A stretch of 7,508 nt of DNA. It comes from DASUZD01 sp036377055. GTDB lineage: Bacteria; Actinomycetota; Thermoleophilia; Gaiellales; Gaiellaceae. Below are positions 5,666 to 7,508 of this stretch, in pieces. The DNA lies in contig DASUZD010000072.1 in the NCBI GenBank assembly GCA_036377055.1, positions 1 through 7,508 on the forward strand, written 5' to 3'. The notes under the pieces were generated by a model. It had not been told where the DNA came from, made no database searches, and saw only the letters and a program-made list of their open reading frames with translations. A program made the position numbers and the translations under genes. Every line of letters starts with the position of its first letter. Position 1 is the first letter of the stretch.

Positions 5666-6604
5666 TCAGGCGAAGACGCCGATCGCGCGGAACTTCGCGC
5701 GCCGGCGGCGGCGGAGCTCGCCGCGTGGCACCGTCCGGAGCTGGTCGAGCGACTCCGCGAGCGAATCGCGCAGCCGGTCTGCCGCGCCGTCCGGATTCGC
5801 GTGCGCGCCGCCTTCGGGCTCGGCGACGATCGCGTCGATCACGCCGAGCTCGAGGCAGTGGAGCGCATCGGGCTTGAACGCCGCGGCAGCCTTCTTCGCC
5901 GCCGAGGCGTCGCGCCAGAGGATCGCCGCGCAGCCCTCGGGCGTGATCACCGAGTAGATCGCGTTCTCCTGCATCAGCACGCGGTCCGCAACCGCGAGCG
6001 CGACCGCCCCGCCGGAGCCGCCCTCGCCGATGATGCACGAGACGATCGGCACGCCAAGACGCGCCATCACAGCTTGCGAGCGAGCGATCGCGCCGCCCTG
6101 CCCGTGCTGCTCGGCAGCGACCCCGGGGTACGCGCCGGGCGTGTCGACGAGCGTGAGGAGCGGGAAGCCGTGACGGTCGGCGATCTCCATCACCCGCATC
6201 GCCTTCCGGTAGCCCTCAGGGTAGGGCATGCCGAAGTTCCGCTTCGTGCGCTCGCGGATGTCGCGCCCCTTCTGGTGGCCGACGAGCGCGACGGTGCGGC
6301 CCGCGAAGCGCCCGAGCCCGCCGACGATCGCCGCGTCGTCGGCCCGGCTCCGGTCGCCGTGAAGCTCGACGAAGTCCTCGAGCAGCCGCTCCACGTAGTC
6401 GAGCGTGTATGGACGGTCGGGATGGCGCGCGAGCTCGACCGAGCGCCAGATCTCGTCAGCGCTCACCTCGGGCTCGGCTGCGAGCCGCTCGAGCTGCCGC
6501 TCCAGGCGCTCGAGGTCGCCCGAGAGCCTGGCGCCGCTCAGGAGAGGCAAGCTCTTCAAGCGCGCCAGCCGATCGCGGAGCCGAAGCTCCGCCTCACCGG
6601 GCAT
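5666..6604 (-). CDS. accA: Acetyl-CoA carboxylase carboxyltransferase subunit alpha
   Basis: AccA with AccD forms the carboxyltransferase that moves the carboxyl group from carboxybiotin (on the biotin carboxyl carrier protein) to acetyl-CoA, giving malonyl-CoA for fatty acid synthesis in the cytoplasm. The product has 312 residues, near the usual length. After a coiled-coil-like N-terminal helix (about 20-45) come the family blocks: LHGDRSRADDAAIVGG (81-96), GHQKGRD (109-115), NFGMPYPEGYRKA (123-135), a DTPGAYPGVAAEQHGQG stretch (154-170), IGEGGSGGA (192-200, oxyanion-forming glycines) and TPEGCAAILWRDASAAKKAA (221-240). The end is Arg-rich (RRRRRAK, 298-304). The ATG lies inside the end of accD, an 11-base overlap, so the two subunits are probably made together by coupled translation in equal amounts. 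A weak Shine-Dalgarno supports coupling. Confidence 0.97.
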   Translation of the reverse strand: MPGEAELRLRDRLARLKSLPLLSGARLSGDLERLERQLERLAAEPEVSADEIWRSVELARHPDRPYTLDYVERLLEDFVELHGDRSRADDAAIVGGLGRFAGRTVALVGHQKGRDIRERTKRNFGMPYPEGYRKAMRVMEIADRHGFPLLTLVDTPGAYPGVAAEQHGQGGAIARSQAVMARLGVPIVSCIIGEGGSGGAVALAVADRVLMQENAIYSVITPEGCAAILWRDASAAKKAAAAFKPDALHCLELGVIDAIVAEPEGGAHANPDGAADRLRDSLAESLDQLRTVPRGELRRRRRAKFRAIGVFA

Positions 6605-7436
6605 CGCCGAAGAGCCGCAGCAGACGCGCGAGGTAGGGACGCAGCTCGCGCCGCGGCACGATCGCGTCGAGGTGGCCGAAGCGAAGGTTCTGCTCCGAGA
6701 GGGCGAAGTCTTCGGGCAGCTTCTCGCGCGTCGTCTGCTGCACGACCCGCGGGCCGGTGAACGCGATCAGCGCGCCCGGCTCCGCCACGACGACGTCGCC
6801 GAGGCTCGCGAAGCTGGCGAGCACGCCCGCCGTCGTCGGATGCGCCATCACGACGAAGAGGGCGCTGCCCGCGTCGTGCAGGTCCTCGACAGCGCAGACG
6901 GTCTTCGGCAGCTGCATCAGGGACAGGATCCCCTCCTGCATCCGCGCGCCGCCGGACGCCGTCACCGCGACCACCGGCCGCCCGCCCTCCGCGGCAGCGT
7001 CGCAAGCGCGGGACAGCTTCTCGCCGACGACGCTGCCCATCGAGCCGCCCATGAACGAGAAGTCCATCACCGCGAGCTCGCAGGCCCTGCCCTCGATCGC
7101 GGCTTGGCCGGTGACGATCGCCTCGCCGAGGCCGGTCGAGACCTCGGCCTCCGCGAGCCGCTCGGTGTACGGCCGCAGGTCGAAGAACTGGAGCGGATCC
7201 TCGGAGCGCAGGTCGGCGGAGGTCTCGACGAAGCTGCCCTCGTCGGCGAGGTGCGCGATGCGCGACCGCGCGCGCATCGGGAAGTGGTGGCTGCACTGGG
7301 GACAGACCCAGAGGTGCGCCTCGAGCTCGTCATCGCGGTAGTGCGAGTCGCACCCCGGGCAGGTGTTCGGATGCGAGCGCTCCGGGGGCTCGGGCGCGTT
7401 CTTGTGCTCGATGGAGACGTCGATCCGGGAGCTCAC
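6594..7436 (-). CDS. accD: Acetyl-CoA carboxylase carboxyltransferase subunit beta
   Basis: AccD is the zinc-containing partner of AccA in the carboxyltransferase of acetyl-CoA carboxylase. The 280-residue product has the N-terminal zinc ribbon C26-x2-C29-x15-C45-x2-C48 (CPGC ... CPQC), then the crotonase-fold domain with FMGGSMGSVVGEK (128-140), SGGARMQEG (161-169), HPTTAGV (199-205, usually PTTGGV) and an AFTGPRVVQQTTREKLP stretch (225-241). The GTG start at 7436 is the most upstream possible, because an in-frame TAA lies four codons before it; no in-frame start occurs again before the zinc ribbon. No Shine-Dalgarno is seen. A TAAACT hexamer (7446-7451 on this strand) could be a -10 element close to the start, so a leaderless or very short-leader mRNA is possible but unproven. 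The 3' end overlaps accA by 11 bases. Confidence 0.96.
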   Translation of the reverse strand: MSSRIDVSIEHKNAPEPPERSHPNTCPGCDSHYRDDELEAHLWVCPQCSHHFPMRARSRIAHLADEGSFVETSADLRSEDPLQFFDLRPYTERLAEAEVSTGLGEAIVTGQAAIEGRACELAVMDFSFMGGSMGSVVGEKLSRACDAAAEGGRPVVAVTASGGARMQEGILSLMQLPKTVCAVEDLHDAGSALFVVMAHPTTAGVLASFASLGDVVVAEPGALIAFTGPRVVQQTTREKLPEDFALSEQNLRFGHLDAIVPRRELRPYLARLLRLFGDAR

Positions 7437-7458
7437 GGAGGCACGAGTTTAGACCCCG

Positions 7459-7474
7459 ACCCTCCGGCGAGGGT
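7459..7474. repeat. Short hairpin between the edge gene and accD
   Basis: ACCCTC (7459-7464) and GAGGGT (7469-7474) are exact reverse complements with a 4-base CGGC loop. The structure starts at the stop codon of the partial gene at the right edge and ends 23 bases before the accD start. It could be a short terminator for the upstream gene, but the stem is only 6 bp and has no U-tract. Confidence 0.3.
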
Positions 7475-7508
7475 TACAGGCCGAGCGCGGAGCAGAGTCG
7501 CTCGAGCG
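7474..7508 (-). CDS. C-terminal end of an unidentified gene, cut by the window edge
   Basis: On the - strand the frame entering at the right edge reads LERLCSALGL and then TAA at 7476-7474. The composition looks like a normal amphipathic protein end, and the placement 37 bases before accD on the same strand suits a tightly packed gene cluster. Ten residues are too few to name a family or to exclude a chance frame. Confidence 0.35.
   Translation of the reverse strand, partial: LERLCSALGL

Overview
The window is high-GC DNA with strong G/C third positions and many GTG starts (four of the six complete genes). It fits an actinobacterial chromosome, perhaps a deep-branching class such as Thermoleophilia. 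That placement rests on composition, the Ku/LigD pair and separate AccD and AccA subunits, and is an inference. The region is densely packed and looks chromosomal; I see no transposase, integrase, phage gene, tRNA, rRNA or CRISPR array.

Layout. On the + strand, positions 3-542 hold the C-terminal part of a type II NADH dehydrogenase, followed with a 4-base overlap by a GNAT N-acetyltransferase (539-1168). Everything else is on the - strand. Read in the direction of transcription it is: the last codons of an unidentified gene at the right edge (7474-7508), accD (6594-7436), accA (5666-6604, overlapping accD by 11 bases), a 239-base intergenic region rich in inverted repeats, ku (4596-5426), a 111-base spacer with two inverted repeats, ligD (2133-4484), and a gene for an unrecognised exported protein (1161-2120) that starts 12 bases after ligD. 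The exported-protein gene and the GNAT gene converge and overlap by 8 bases, in the palindrome TCAGCTGA that contains both stop codons.

How the genes work together. AccD and AccA form the carboxyltransferase half of acetyl-CoA carboxylase, which makes malonyl-CoA for fatty acid synthesis. Ku and LigD are the complete two-protein bacterial non-homologous end-joining (NHEJ) machinery: Ku binds and bridges broken DNA ends, and LigD trims, fills and seals them. LigD has phosphoesterase, ligase and polymerase domains in the order PE-LIG-POL, with all the key catalytic residues I looked for present. NDH-2 feeds electrons from NADH to quinone.

I do not see a clearly new multi-gene system. The points most worth a second look are non-coding: a perfect 9-bp inverted repeat over the ribosome-binding region of ligD, a second inverted repeat just after the ku stop codon, and a composite palindromic element upstream of ku that could be a dispersed repeat, a terminator or a structured leader. 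The exported protein tied to ligD is the one gene of unknown function.
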